Shown: piece by piece, positions 26,001-37,442 of the stretch | Layout of the letters: each line of letters begins with the position of its first letter | Position numbering within the stretch: the stretch's first letter is position 1 | Assembly (NCBI GenBank): GCA_031216445.1 | Contig: CM062204.1 | Location: forward strand, 12,702,501-12,766,500 | Reading direction: 5' to 3' | From: Lateolabrax maculatus | Lineage: Eukaryota; Chordata; Actinopteri; Acropomatiformes; Lateolabracidae | DNA length: 64,000 bases | The notes under the pieces: model-generated | What the model was told of the DNA's origin: nothing | Database searches by the model: none | Seen by the model: only the letters and a program-made list of their open reading frames with translations | Translations under genes and position numbers: made by a program

Positions 26001-28570
26001 GACAAACTATAATTTTATGACCTGCAGCACAGGAACCTACATACTCACTTATGGGAACATATAGTGTTTTGATCTCAGCTAAATCACTGCACACGGCTCT
26101 CTGAAACATAGAAGAGTTTGAATATCAAGTTCTACGGCAACATTTTCATCCATTTACAGGTAACATAATTGCGTTTATACCTCTGTCAGTCATCGTATTA
26201 AACCCGCCTCCTACTAGATGAACGCTTGTGATTGGTTATCCCCAGAAATCGGCAGTTGTTTAGTAAACCCAAATGGGGTTTGCCAGGAAGGCAGTGTGTT
26301 TCCTGGTTCTCTCTTTAGTACAGTTAGACAGAGCTTTTTTCCATGCCAGGGATGTTGTAGAAAGATTCTATTTTTCCACTGATATCACTGGTTAGTGGTT
26401 GCCCCGGTAACTTTGAGCTTAGCTCACATTTTCCAGTATTAAATATTCAGTAAATATTTAATCTAAATAATTAAAATAATACGATAAAAATTAATGTTTT
26501 CAGCACAACCATTAAAATATTCTAGCTTTGTGTCAGGGCATCTAACAAATTGTTCAACAAATAAACAGCGTATCATTTGTGCTACAAATTGTCATTCCTT
26601 ACAGAAGTCAACAGTGATACATTCAGTATAGCCAGCTTTGCAGTGTTATTCCACTTAAGGAGTGCAGAGGACACTAATTTGATGAAACATTTCAGTAACA
26701 TTAAGATAGAACATCTGTTCTGAAGGGATTCCTTATGGGAATCACACATATTGTGCTGTATAAGCGTTGTGGATGGGATTGCAATCATTGATCTGTGCAC
26801 ACATTTTATTTATATCACTTGACCTCCCCTTGAGAAATCAATTTCATCTGATTAATTATTGTCTAATTGTGTGTGATTATATTTTATATATTTTACCTGG
26901 TTTGATATTGCTTTTTCCTACAGCATTGACTTTACTTCTCCATGGGAATTAACCCTTTGATCGTACTGAATACTGCTCTTGATCAGTTGATGTTATATAT
27001 GATTAGGTGGATTGAAGATAAGTCTACTCACAAAGCTATTGACATCAATCTGACTCTGTAACCCCCTGGATTTAGCTATGATCTTGTGCACATGAAAGAG
27101 TCAGGATTTGTACAAACTAGCCAATCACGAGTCAACACACAGGAGGTGGTTCTGTGATCCATCATTTTTATACAGAAAGCCTGGGTTAAGTTAGCTGCCA
27201 ACCCATCAGTTTTGCTTCATGATACAGCTGTCAGCCCCATTCTTGCACCCTTGCTCCATTTACAACACTAACTCAAGAGTAGCCTAGTCAAATACTAGCA
27301 TATCCACTTGTTGCAATTTAGGTACTCTTAAGTCAGGTATGCCAACAGCTCATCAAATTAGTTGACTTTTTCAATATCTAAATTAATTCAAACAAGTCAA
27401 AAGAAGCTTAAACATATTTAATGGAAACTACAGGACAGAGCAGGCTGAGTGAATTGGCAATTTTGTTGATTTAGAGTCAAGAAGCCAAGATGTTGAGCCA
27501 GTATGGCACATTGTCAGTGGCTTTGTAGAGCAAAAGCCTCATGGAATTGTGTTTAGAAACACAAGTGGCTATAGTTACATATATGAAGTGGTCTTCAGTT
27601 TGCATCTCTAAGCTGCTCCACAATGCCTGTTTGCAATGTTGCAACAGGCAGTAGGGCACATGTCAGAGGGGCCTGTAAGAGAGGATTGGTTTCTCTCTAA
27701 CTTTCTATCAACTTACAAAACTGACAAAATGAATGCATATTGCTACGTATCTAAAATAGATACTGCACTTGTCTGCACAGGTCGCCAATACAGTTCAGGT
27801 TCTGCTAACGAATCGATTTGAGAGAAGGACTCTTGGATTGTGAAGTACCTGAGTCGAGATAGACTCAGTGTTATAAAACAGCAAATGGATGTTTGTGGCA
27901 AAGTTGACTCAACTGAGAGGCAGCAGAGAGACGGTTCAGAAAACCTTGATTTTTATTAAAGGGGTTGTAAATTCAGCATTAAATTTAGTGTGTTGGAGGA
28001 GCATTAAGAAACAGCCAGTGTTTTCAAGGTTGCTTACATGATTTTCCAGAATTCATTACTGGATTACATGAAAGGGGTAGTGAGACAAAGACTGCGGAGG
28101 GCCACTAAGGGACAGATTTCAAATGATTCAAAGGGGCACTAATACAGTATTTTTCTGTGATTATTGGTCAACTTTTGCCAGTTTAATAAATGTATTGTGA
28201 ACTGCTAAAATTGAAGTAATTTCAAGTACTATGGTACATATATCATGACGTGTGTGTGTGTATGTTTGCATCTATACATTTCAGTAATTGCACCTTAAAG
28301 TAAAGGATTTAAAATTCTAATTGAAGCTCTGCTCATACCACAGTAGATAGTGGCTCTACATGGCAACAACATTACAGTGGACGTTTTCCAAGAATTTCAA
28401 GTTAATTGCTGCCTAATTTCCTCATTTTAGATATCTCATTAAATGACTGTGATTGCTGTAATGGATGAGCAGTTTGTTGAATGTTCCCTCTTTGGTGCTA
28501 AAAAAATAATCACACAATGATTTTATAAAATTACCAGATAGTGTGTTCATTAACTATTGGCTGTGCCTAT
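23002..28570. other. Non-coding; regulatory-looking block at 24.0-24.5 kb
   Basis: No gene is recognised. Open frames of up to 105 codons (25364-25681) lack domains. The interval 24060-24500 is less AT-biased, free of repeats, and contains homeodomain-type TAATTG strings (about 24450), so it looks like a conserved regulatory element, but conservation cannot be assessed here. A G-rich run (G6-T-G7) sits at about 25660-25673. Confidence 0.4.
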
Positions 28571-28985
28571 TCACACAACCTGGGGTCTGCTCGTCAGGAA
28601 GTTCAGGATCCAGTCACACAGGGCGGTGTTGAGTCCCCGATCTCTGTGCTTGATGATGAGCTTGAAGGGCACCATGGTATTGAGTGCTGAACTATAGTCA
28701 ATGAACAGCATTATCACATATGTGTTCTTCTGGTCCAGGTGGAAGAGGGCAGTATGGAGGGTTACAGCGATGGCATCCTCTGAAGTGAGTCCAGTGGCAG
28801 AGGGCTTTAGTATTTTTGGGGATAGGGACAATGGGGGCTCTTTTTGAAACAGGTGGGGACTACAGACTGGAGCAGTGAGAGTTTTAAAATGTCTCTGAAG
28901 ACATCTGCCAGTTGAATCTGCACACACCTTGAGAGGTAGTCCTACAGTCCTACAGAAGACCAATACATTTGCCGATGTAGCCAAT
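28571..28985 (-). pseudogene. L2/Rex1-type LINE reverse transcriptase fragment
   Basis: The C-terminal part of a 197-codon minus-strand frame (28571-29164) is clearly a non-LTR reverse transcriptase. LKVCAD at about 28945 corresponds to the block before the fingers, and DAIAVTLHTALFHLDQKN followed by MLFIDYSSALNT carries motif A with its metal-binding Asp kept. LNTALCDWILNFLTSRPQVV follows. In the family the last residue of SSAF is Phe; here it is Leu. The stretch between the CAD block and DAIA is far too short: the usual NDYRPVAL-type region and the RST segment are missing, so there is an internal deletion. The YADD catalytic box should lie downstream (left of 28571) but is absent because a stop follows. 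The piece is dead and truncated at both ends. The N-terminal half of the open frame is not recognisable. Confidence 0.85.
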
Positions 28986-31039
28986 GACCACACCTGTGTA
29001 TGTGTTAATGTTGTTGTTGTTGTCACCGGCAGGTCATGTTTGAGTTTCTGCCTATAGGAAAGCAGAAGCAGAAATGAGATGTGATCTAATTTGCCAAAGG
29101 GGAGCCAGAGGGATTTGCCAATGCTTAGGTACAGCACTAAGTGTAGCACTAGGCTGGAACACACTGTTGGGGTTGCCAGCTACCAGGGTTAGCTGTTGTG
29201 AAGTGATACCCTTATCTCTCCACATGTGAGTTGTGACTTTGTTAAAAATACTGTACCTTTTTTGATTTGGGCAGCTACAATTTAGTTGTGATTCATTTTC
29301 TTCTTTACAAAAGGCAAGGCTAACTAATTTCTTCATTTGCCATGGCAGCAGATAAATCAAAGGCAATTTAATTACTAATGACTGAGCATGAGAGAAAAGT
29401 CTGAAGCATCTCCTTTTCTTTTTCCTGATAGTCACTGTGTTAGTCTCATTAATCACACGATTAATAAGGCCAGATTAGTTTCCCAACCAGAGAGAGGGAT
29501 CATTTTTCAATTTACCAATTAGTATATGTCTTCCAAAATGTCATGTATTTTAGAGCACAGTACCGTCTTATGTCTGTATTAACAGCTTCAGCTCCCATGG
29601 GGTTTTGACAGGGGGTCAGATACCTATAGGAGCTCTAGTTGTCAAGTGCTAAAAGAAAAAAGAAGTTGTTAAATCTTTGTTAAATGTTGAGGTGTTCCCA
29701 TTTTCTTTGTACAGTATTCGATACCTGTTTAGCTTAAAATATGAGCAAAATAGAACAGCATCATAATTTCAGCTTTAAAAAAAGATTCATAAAGAAGCCC
29801 CCCAATGTAAATACATATAGTGTGGAAGGAAAGCTCTTAGAAAACAACGTAGCCTGGAAGTCAGGCAGGACTTGGGGTCTTTATTGGGCAAAAAAAAACT
29901 GTGGTCTGTTGGTTGAGACATTCAAAGTTTGCCTTTGACTCCTGTTTTGTCGTAGGTACTAATGGACATACAGTAAAGTTGAGTCTAAGTTTAAGTCTAA
30001 GTCTAAGTTGTAATTTCCTGCCATGACTTTGCTGCGGCTTACCTAACTGCAGCAGCTGCACAGTAAACCAATATAAATATATAAAACAATCTTTTATTAC
30101 TGAGAACTTGGAAGCCCTGAAGGGTTCCTACTTCCTTTAAAGTCATAACAAGTCCCTTTAGATAAAAACTCTAAATAATAAAATTGCCGTAGATGCCTTT
30201 TTGTATCTGCTCCTTTGATATTTGTCTAGGCTCACAAGGTAGCAATGGATGGAACCTTAGTACAGTCAACTGATAATTATTACACTAAAAAGCGATGTTT
30301 TATTCTGAAAAAAGTCAGCTATTTTAAAACCAACATGGCTCAGTTTCAACGTTTTGTTTCAAAACAAAACTTCTCTTCTCCCCTCTTAATCATGGCTATT
30401 TACCCGCCATGCAATGAAGCTGTGGCTAGATTTGAAGACAAGATTGAAAAGACAATTGTGCAGAACAAGTGGTCAGTGATTGTTTAGTTTCCTGTGTGAG
30501 TAAGTGTGTGTGTGTGTGTGTGGGTGTGTGTGTGTGTGTGTATGTGTGCATGTGTATGCACATACAACAAAAGACAGTTTCACAGTGTTTGTAGTGCTAT
30601 GTAATAATAATAAAACTTATCGGATGTCTTTAAAATATACAGTACTTCCTCTGTGATATTTGTTTGCCAGTCACCACATGGCTTCTGCTTGTTCTTTTGA
30701 GTGACAGCACAGCTGACACTGAAAAACATTGTCATGATAGACGCTAGTTAACTTGCTGATTAGAGGCAGGAATCCAACTGAAATACCTTAAATGTCTTAA
30801 GTGCAATATGCACGTGCTGATGTGCAAATTAGTAACTAGGACATTCCTTCACTGATGTTACCCTAAGATATAAGTTATATTTTACAACTTTGTCCCTTTC
30901 CATTCCTGCTTCTCTCCTTCTTCCTGTAACAAGCAGACAATCAATCAAAAGACATTTAGAAAACGTTGCATGTCTGTTGCACAGTGTATGAAATAGAATG
31001 GAAAACAAACAAAATAAGCAAATGAGTGAAAACAATGTT
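28986..31039. other. Non-coding with (GT)n at 30.5 kb
   Basis: Open frames at 29052-29456 (minus, 134 codons) and 30245-30487 (plus, 80 codons) have no recognised domain. A short AAGTCT-type tandem run occurs at 29984-30008. Confidence 0.5.
30503..30558. repeat. (GT)n microsatellite
   Basis: A GT run of about 28 units with one GG interruption and a degenerate 3' end. Confidence 0.95.
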
Positions 31040-31260
31040 TTCAAAGCCGCTATAACTTTTGTATTAACAATGTATAAAATGTAATGTGAAAAGTGTGGCT
31101 CATAGTGACGAACTCACAGATAATTATCACCCAGTTCCGCAGTTCCTCTCGGCTCTATGGAGCTATTAAGCGTCTTTTGGCTCCTCTTGGTTTGGTTGTA
31201 CAGCCCAAAACTTTACTGTTTTAATTTACTCTCACTGCTCTAACCAACATTGTCTTGAAA
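31040..31260. repeat. Dispersed fish repeat, copy A
   Basis: GTATTAACAATGTATAAAAT and GTAATGTGAAAAGTG are shared with the block at 44490-44530. The continuation (CTCGGCTCTATGGAGCTATT) fits a dispersed fish repeat as I remember it. The class is unknown and no boundary repeats are visible. Confidence 0.4.
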
Positions 31261-32900
31261 TGCAGGCAGCTTTTTTTAAAAAAAGCTTTGGCAGGAGTTG
31301 GTATAAAGGAGCTAAAAGGAAATTCTATTATAAATGTGATTTATTGCACTTACACTCATCTCACCATCTCACTCACTCATCTTATGTTGCTCTGTGTGTG
31401 CTGGATGTGTAAATAAGCCAATGTTTGCCTGCACATTCACTGTACCAACTTAAAAGGTAACACTATTTCAGTAAATGCAGGTGAGTTGAGCTGCAGTTGG
31501 CAACTTAAAAGAAATGAGCAAGACACAAAACAAAAGTACAAACACCAACCAGAAACACCCTGGCCCTCTGTGGCAGACTTAATGAATGTTAAGCAAAGCA
31601 TGTGGAAATGTAGCCGTTACTACAACATTCACTCACACTAATATTACCGGTATGGATTAGCCATTGTAGCAATAAACACACATTGTGATAACAAGTACCC
31701 TAGTTGTAGTACAGAGTAAACCTGGTCTGCTGTTAGCACCAGGTGACCATAATACAGTCAGAACTTCATTTGTCACATACAGTAGATTAGTCGCAGCAGT
31801 TTCAAACCATTAGCCTGGTTGACTGAGTTTTGCTCCTGATAAATATGTCTTCTGCCAAGGGGAAAAATGAGTCGCTTGTTGTATTTAGATGTGTGTTGCA
31901 GCCCCAGTATTCAGTGTGTTTCATGTCACCAGTTCTGTGGATAAATTTATTTGCTGTCTGTAGTTTGTAATAAGGACTAGACTGATTTGTGCATGTGTGA
32001 CTGACTGGCAGCATGAAAGCCTTCTTGAACACAGCTTGCTTTCATAACACAGAGATGAAAATAGACTGAGTCACTGGTTTTAGAGTGCTGGATTTGATTT
32101 GTAATCACACTTAATAGAGCTGGATTTCTCTCACAGAAGCAGTTTTTATGATTGTACTAATTAAGCATACGTCAGTATCTTTCTATAAAAAAAGTTACAA
32201 ACCCAAAACTTGAGTTACACTTCAATTCTAAGTATGCCTTGTTAATTATGATTTGTGTTTTGTCGTTTTTATGGCACATTATAATTGTTATGAGATCAAT
32301 TATGAATTGTGTGAGAGGTGTGTCCTATGATAATCTATTTTTTTGGTGTAAAAGGGGTTCAGATGGTATATAGAATTTGAATTGATTAAGAAGACCCATG
32401 TGAGATTTGTTTGTAAGGGTATTAAAGAAACCTGTGTCAGATCAGAATCTGCCACAATTTTTGTCTGTGATTAATTCAAGGAATTTACCATTTATTGCAA
32501 ATAGTTATGACACTTTCAGATATGTTTCCTTACAGGCAGATGCTACTCTTTCAGCAGTAATGTCAAACAGGTTTGAATGATATGCTGTGTTTATAAACAT
32601 CATAAATTCAGAATTGAGGGGAAGGCTATAGGTGTTTGATTAAGTGTGATGATTTGGCACCAACTCTATAAACCCAACTGGTCCCAGGAGAACATTAAAA
32701 AGGCTTACATAAAAAGAGGTCACTGGCGTAATCTGAAGAATTGACAGCTTTATTAAAACCAGGATGTAATAAGGCCAGGACTTGTCCATGCTAGATTTAC
32801 AGCACAGTTTTAATAAGCAGCTTCCTGGCCGTGGACACTCTCTTTCTGACACAAATATGAATTACTTGGTCTTCAGTAAGGAGTTTCTTGTCTTCAGTAA
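31261..32900. other. Unique non-coding sequence
   Basis: No repeat or gene is recognised. The frames at 31802-32032 and 32640-32852 on the minus strand have no domain. Confidence 0.5.
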
Positions 32901-33127
32901 GGTCAGCAAATATGGATACATTAATTTTGTTGCATTGTTTCGTATGGGATGGCATTTTCCACCAAAAATAGGGCATACTCTTACAATTGCAGACTTGGAA
33001 GTTCTGTAGGTTTTTATAAATCAGTGATTTGTGATTCTTGAACCTGCACCTAAAAATATCATTGTATTCGTAAGTCTGTTTTATTTTTGCACTTATACAA
33101 TCTGTGATGATCTTATAGTCACTAGTG
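32901..33127. repeat. Diverged direct duplication, copy 1
   Basis: This block aligns with 35669-35868 in the same orientation. Shared strings include ACATTAATTTTG, GGCATACTCTTACA-type sequence, AGTGATTTGTGATTCTTGAA and ATCTTATAGTCACTAGTG. Identity is roughly 85-90 percent by eye over the first 150 bases. Copy 1 keeps about 25 bases (around 33080-33105) that copy 2 lacks. It is probably two insertions of one unnamed repeat family or an old local duplication. Confidence 0.8.
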
Positions 33128-35668
33128 GAAAAGTTTACATTCAGCATTACTCACCAGAATGCACAAACAAATGTGCTGAATGCATTTCCTGCCTCATTAG
33201 CAATTGCAAAACCAATTTTTTAAAATATTTTAAATCGTGCATTGTTTACACCCATTTTTCTTTTCTTATTTACTTTTTTCTTCACTGCCTCTTTTGGCAC
33301 ATTGTCTATTTGCTAGCCTGTTACCACCGCCAACTGATCAGCAGAATAGTGTGAAACCAAAAGCAGGTTATGAATTGTGTCGCTAGTCTGCCAGCATGTT
33401 TGCACATGCATGTGCATTCTAGTTTACAAACCAAACCGAGACTCACTCATCAAACCATTGCTCCACACTGGTACTACCTACTACCTTGAGGTAACACAGT
33501 TCGAGCACCAATTTAATTAAGACATTAAGAATTAGATTGCATGTTTCTATACGTATTAGATGGTGTTACACATTGGCTTGAACTTACTTAACACAAATTA
33601 GTTAGCACGGTAAGAACAAATCAGTCACTGTTTTCTGGTGATTGCAAACCAGCTGTTATGCACTGCGTTCAGCGTTCCACTGTTTATCTGTGAAGCCCAT
33701 GTCCTCTGAGCTAGCGTTGTCATACTCATGCTCAAGGTCTGCTTCCAGATTATCTGATTGGTCATTTGGCACAAATTTATATTCGTCACCATTTGCTTCA
33801 GGCATGTCTTTATTTCTATACTGTTGTCAAAACCCTCCAATATCAAACTAAACACACCAGCTCTGAGCCATCATGTCACTGTGACAGTACACCAAATAAA
33901 AATACCTTTTCATCCTTGTGTCTGTGTTAATTCACCATATCAGTGAAGATCCCATAGCTATTTAGAGAAAAACATCAGAAAAACAATGATTTTAAACAAT
34001 TTTGACAATTTCACACCAGAACCTTATATACAAAAAAAAAGTTTGAGCTTAATGGAAGAAAATAAATCAATTAGATGGGGTATAATATTGCCCCCAGTCT
34101 ATGTATTTAGGGATTAAGGTTGATAATAATAGGTGCTTGAAAGTGATTGCAAAGTCAGACGTAATATTTGATCATAGATTCTTTTATAGCTAATTAATTT
34201 TCCACATCTTCTTTACCGCTGTCAGAAGTACCAGCAGAGTGATTCTCCCTGTCATGTGAATCATGAACTTGGTGCCGCAGACATTCTCAGATTAACACTG
34301 TCAACATGTTTATTGTAGCTTTAACGCCCTCATTTTTGAATTTCTCAAAGCAGGGATTCTTGTTGAGGATCTGAACCCTGTTTGTACCTGATAAATTGAA
34401 CTGAGAAAGAGTTGAAAGGGAATGCCGTGTGATATGATAGTCTTTGTATCCCTAGGGAAATCGAACCAGCCTGGTGTATCGGCCATTGTAAGAGCAGCGG
34501 GTCCTAGTCCACTACAAACACAGGAAAACTGAGTTTTTACTTTGTGCAAACTCTTTTTCATGTGCCTCCAGCATAACTACAGATAGAAAAACAACATTGA
34601 ATCATGTGTGAGAGAAATGCACCATGCATTATGTATGATGGTTGTTTTCTGAACCACTTTGTTTCAAGGATTAAGGCAAACTTCAAAGATACCTTTTTAC
34701 CCTTTTCCCTTGTTAAACCAACAAAAATAAAATGTCCATGCCTGCATAAATGGTTCACTTTTTAAACTACACAGGCATTCCATAATAGTATCCGCAAAAG
34801 GGTGCTGTGAATTAGTCACAGCTAAAACACTGAACACTTTCTATTTATTTTTTTTCCTAGACGTGTACTGAGTAAGGCTGATTTACACCAGAGAAAATAT
34901 TTTATTGTGCTTGGTTGCTACAGATATCCTCTGCTGTAATTCTCTACAGGGAAGATGGTGATTAATCATGTGATGTTATCAGCCACTCCCTAATGAAAGC
35001 AAGCTACATCTTCTCTTGATAATTTCACTCATTTCAGTCCACCTCCGTCTCTCTGTGAGTATTGATATTTTTCTGTCAATTGTAGCAGTAAAATAAGCCC
35101 CCTGTCTGATTCAGCAATTTTTCCCCATAAATATCAGTGATCAATGACCATCAGAGCAGCAGGGCTGTTGCTGTTGGACATAAATGCTGTCACAGAGAAA
35201 TATCAGCACTCGCCAAAATGATGACAGGGTGTAATCGTGAAATGGACAGCATGGATGGAGTATTGTGTTTGTATCATTTCTCCTGCACAAATTCCTGGAT
35301 TAAAATAGATATATATATATTTCATAGATTTTATCTTTATATAATATACATTTAAGTGGTTTGTATTTTTAAATTACTCTCTTGGATATTAGTTGATGGC
35401 CCTTTACATATAAAGGATTAAAAACATAATGGATTTGTTTCAGGAAAGAGATAGTTGTGCTGGAATATAACCTGGCTTCATTCCAGTTTTTGTCATTCAT
35501 TTGTCCGTAAACCACTACTTATTGGTTTCCGGCAAAATATACAGTAGGAATAATGCATCTCACTACAACACTGTATTCCAGTATTTTCAAGATTAAGCTC
35601 AGTGAGGCTTGTTTGTTGCTCATTGCAATACACACACACTGGAATCACAGCCCCCTTTAATTTTCTTT
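33128..35668. other. Non-coding spacer between the duplicated blocks
   Basis: No gene is seen. Between about 34920 and 35260 the sequence is free of simple repeats and rich in TAAT, TGATTAAT and TGTCA-type motifs, which suggests a regulatory element but does not prove one. Confidence 0.4.
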
Positions 35669-35868
35669 GGGCAGCAAAAATGGAAACATTAATTTTGCTG
35701 CACTGTTTTGTTTGGGTGGCATTTTCCCACCAAAAGAAGGACATACTCTTACACTTGCAGACTTGAAAATTGCATCGTTTTTTTTATAAATTAGTGATTT
35801 GTGATTCTTGAATCAGCAGACTATTGTATTCTCAAGTCTGATCCGTGATTATCTTATAGTCACTAGTG
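35669..35868. repeat. Diverged direct duplication, copy 2
   Basis: Partner of 32901-33127 (see there). Both copies read on the minus strand as a similar peptide containing FWW and a KINVSIFA string, which hints that the source could have been coding, but both frames are interrupted soon on either side. Confidence 0.8.
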
Positions 35869-37382
35869 TAAAGGGTACGAAACCTTTAACCCTTGAATGG
35901 ATTGTTAACCCATTTTGGCTTTCATCAGATTTTCAAATAACTGAACTGAGAGAACAAGACCTTATCTGCAAGCGATCCCCTAAAACTGGCTTTATGTGTC
36001 AGGTGTTATGACTTATGCATAACTGATACACCAGTGTTTGTCCAATTTATCAAACTTTATAATAGCATCTATTCTCATCAGCCCACCTTTTTCTATAAAC
36101 TGCTGAACTCATTACATAGGTATTAATATTTGATACTATTCTACAAATCCTGAGGCATGCTGTGGTTTAGGCTGATGAATATTCAGTGGCTAATTACATA
36201 TGATTGTTAAGGCTCTTTCTTTCTCTGTGTGGCAAAAGTTCAGCATAGCAGTGTAGTTGCAACAGAAGGGAAATTCTGAGATGCAGAAATGTGACATTGC
36301 TAGAGGAAGAAGTAAATGAAAGCCCACTGTGACTTTACATTTGACCCTGACAGACTCTTTTAGTAAGAATTAATTTTAGTCTAGCACCTGTAATAAATCT
36401 TGATTAGAATTTACCTAATCTCTCCCTGTTTCCAATTTAACGTGTATAGTGTCTAATGAAAGGGCTGAAATGAGCTATCTACAGTAAGTCAATTTCAATC
36501 TTCTTATAAATTTAATGATAGTGAATTAAATCCCACTTGATTAAAAATTGTGAATATTGTTTGGATAATGAATATGAATTTGTGTAGGATTTATTTTTAC
36601 AAATACCATGTTTCTCTTCGGCCATACTTGGCTTTACTTGTTGCAGCTGTTCTGAAGTGTTGATTCAGAATATGTTATTAATCAGATATTTACAAGGTAT
36701 TAGTGGAGCTTACAGTATTTTGAAACCCCTGAGACAAAACTGTTAATCAGCTAAACTAAGCGACTGAGTAGTTAGCCAAAGTCCTATCCAAATAAGACAC
36801 AATAATAAGTTTGCCAACCTGTAAACATTTAGTGCATTTATGATGCGCTTAAACTTGTAATGGGGTTTAATGGTAATTGAAAATATTCTGTAGCAGTCCA
36901 ATTTGGGTCGCAACCAAAAATGTATTCAAATAGAACAATCCACTAAATTAAAGTGTGTAGCAGGAACAGGAAATCAGAAAGTCTGTACTTTCCAAACCAA
37001 TTTTAGTAATCTGCCTCCACATGTCGCCATTAGGCTGAAAATTAATCATACGACCTTTTACAAACTGGAGCAATGTTAGCTCAGTTAACAGGAGCCATAC
37101 AATTCTAACCATCTTTTGAAATTGGGTTGCATCTCACACATAAGGGTGAATGCCACAGATTATCTATATGATGCATCACGCACAATAACATTACCTTCAC
37201 AGAGCAAAATATACACTCTCATTCTCTCTCTAACATACATGCTCATCCTATCATCTCTGGTACACACACACACAGTCCCCACCTCTCTTGATTATACACA
37301 AACTGTCAGGACATGTTAGCTTCAGATATTGCACTAAGAACGCACTGGTTTGTGAATCCCAAAGTGGCTGGGTCATAGCTGG
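35869..37382. other. Unique non-coding sequence, regulatory-looking
   Basis: From 36170 to 36560 there are no repeats and many homeodomain-like TAAT/ATTA strings plus TGACAG (Meis-type, about 36347). No gene is seen. Confidence 0.4.
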
Positions 37383-37442
37383 GGATCGAACCACCAACTT
37401 TGCAATGGTGGACGACCTGCTCTACCTCCTGAGCCACAGCCC
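37383..37442 (-). mobile_element. tRNA-derived SINE head
   Basis: On the minus strand an A box (TGGCTCAGGAGG, 37436-37425) and a B box (GGTTCGATCC, 37392-37383) lie 54 bases apart end to end, the spacing of an RNA polymerase III promoter. The D stem GCTC/GAGC can form, but the anticodon and T stems do not pair well, so this is not an intact tRNA gene. The sequence resembles the tRNA-related head of fish SINEs. The body downstream (to the left) is not clearly recognised. The minus-strand open frame over it (37306-37500) is an artefact. Confidence 0.7.
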
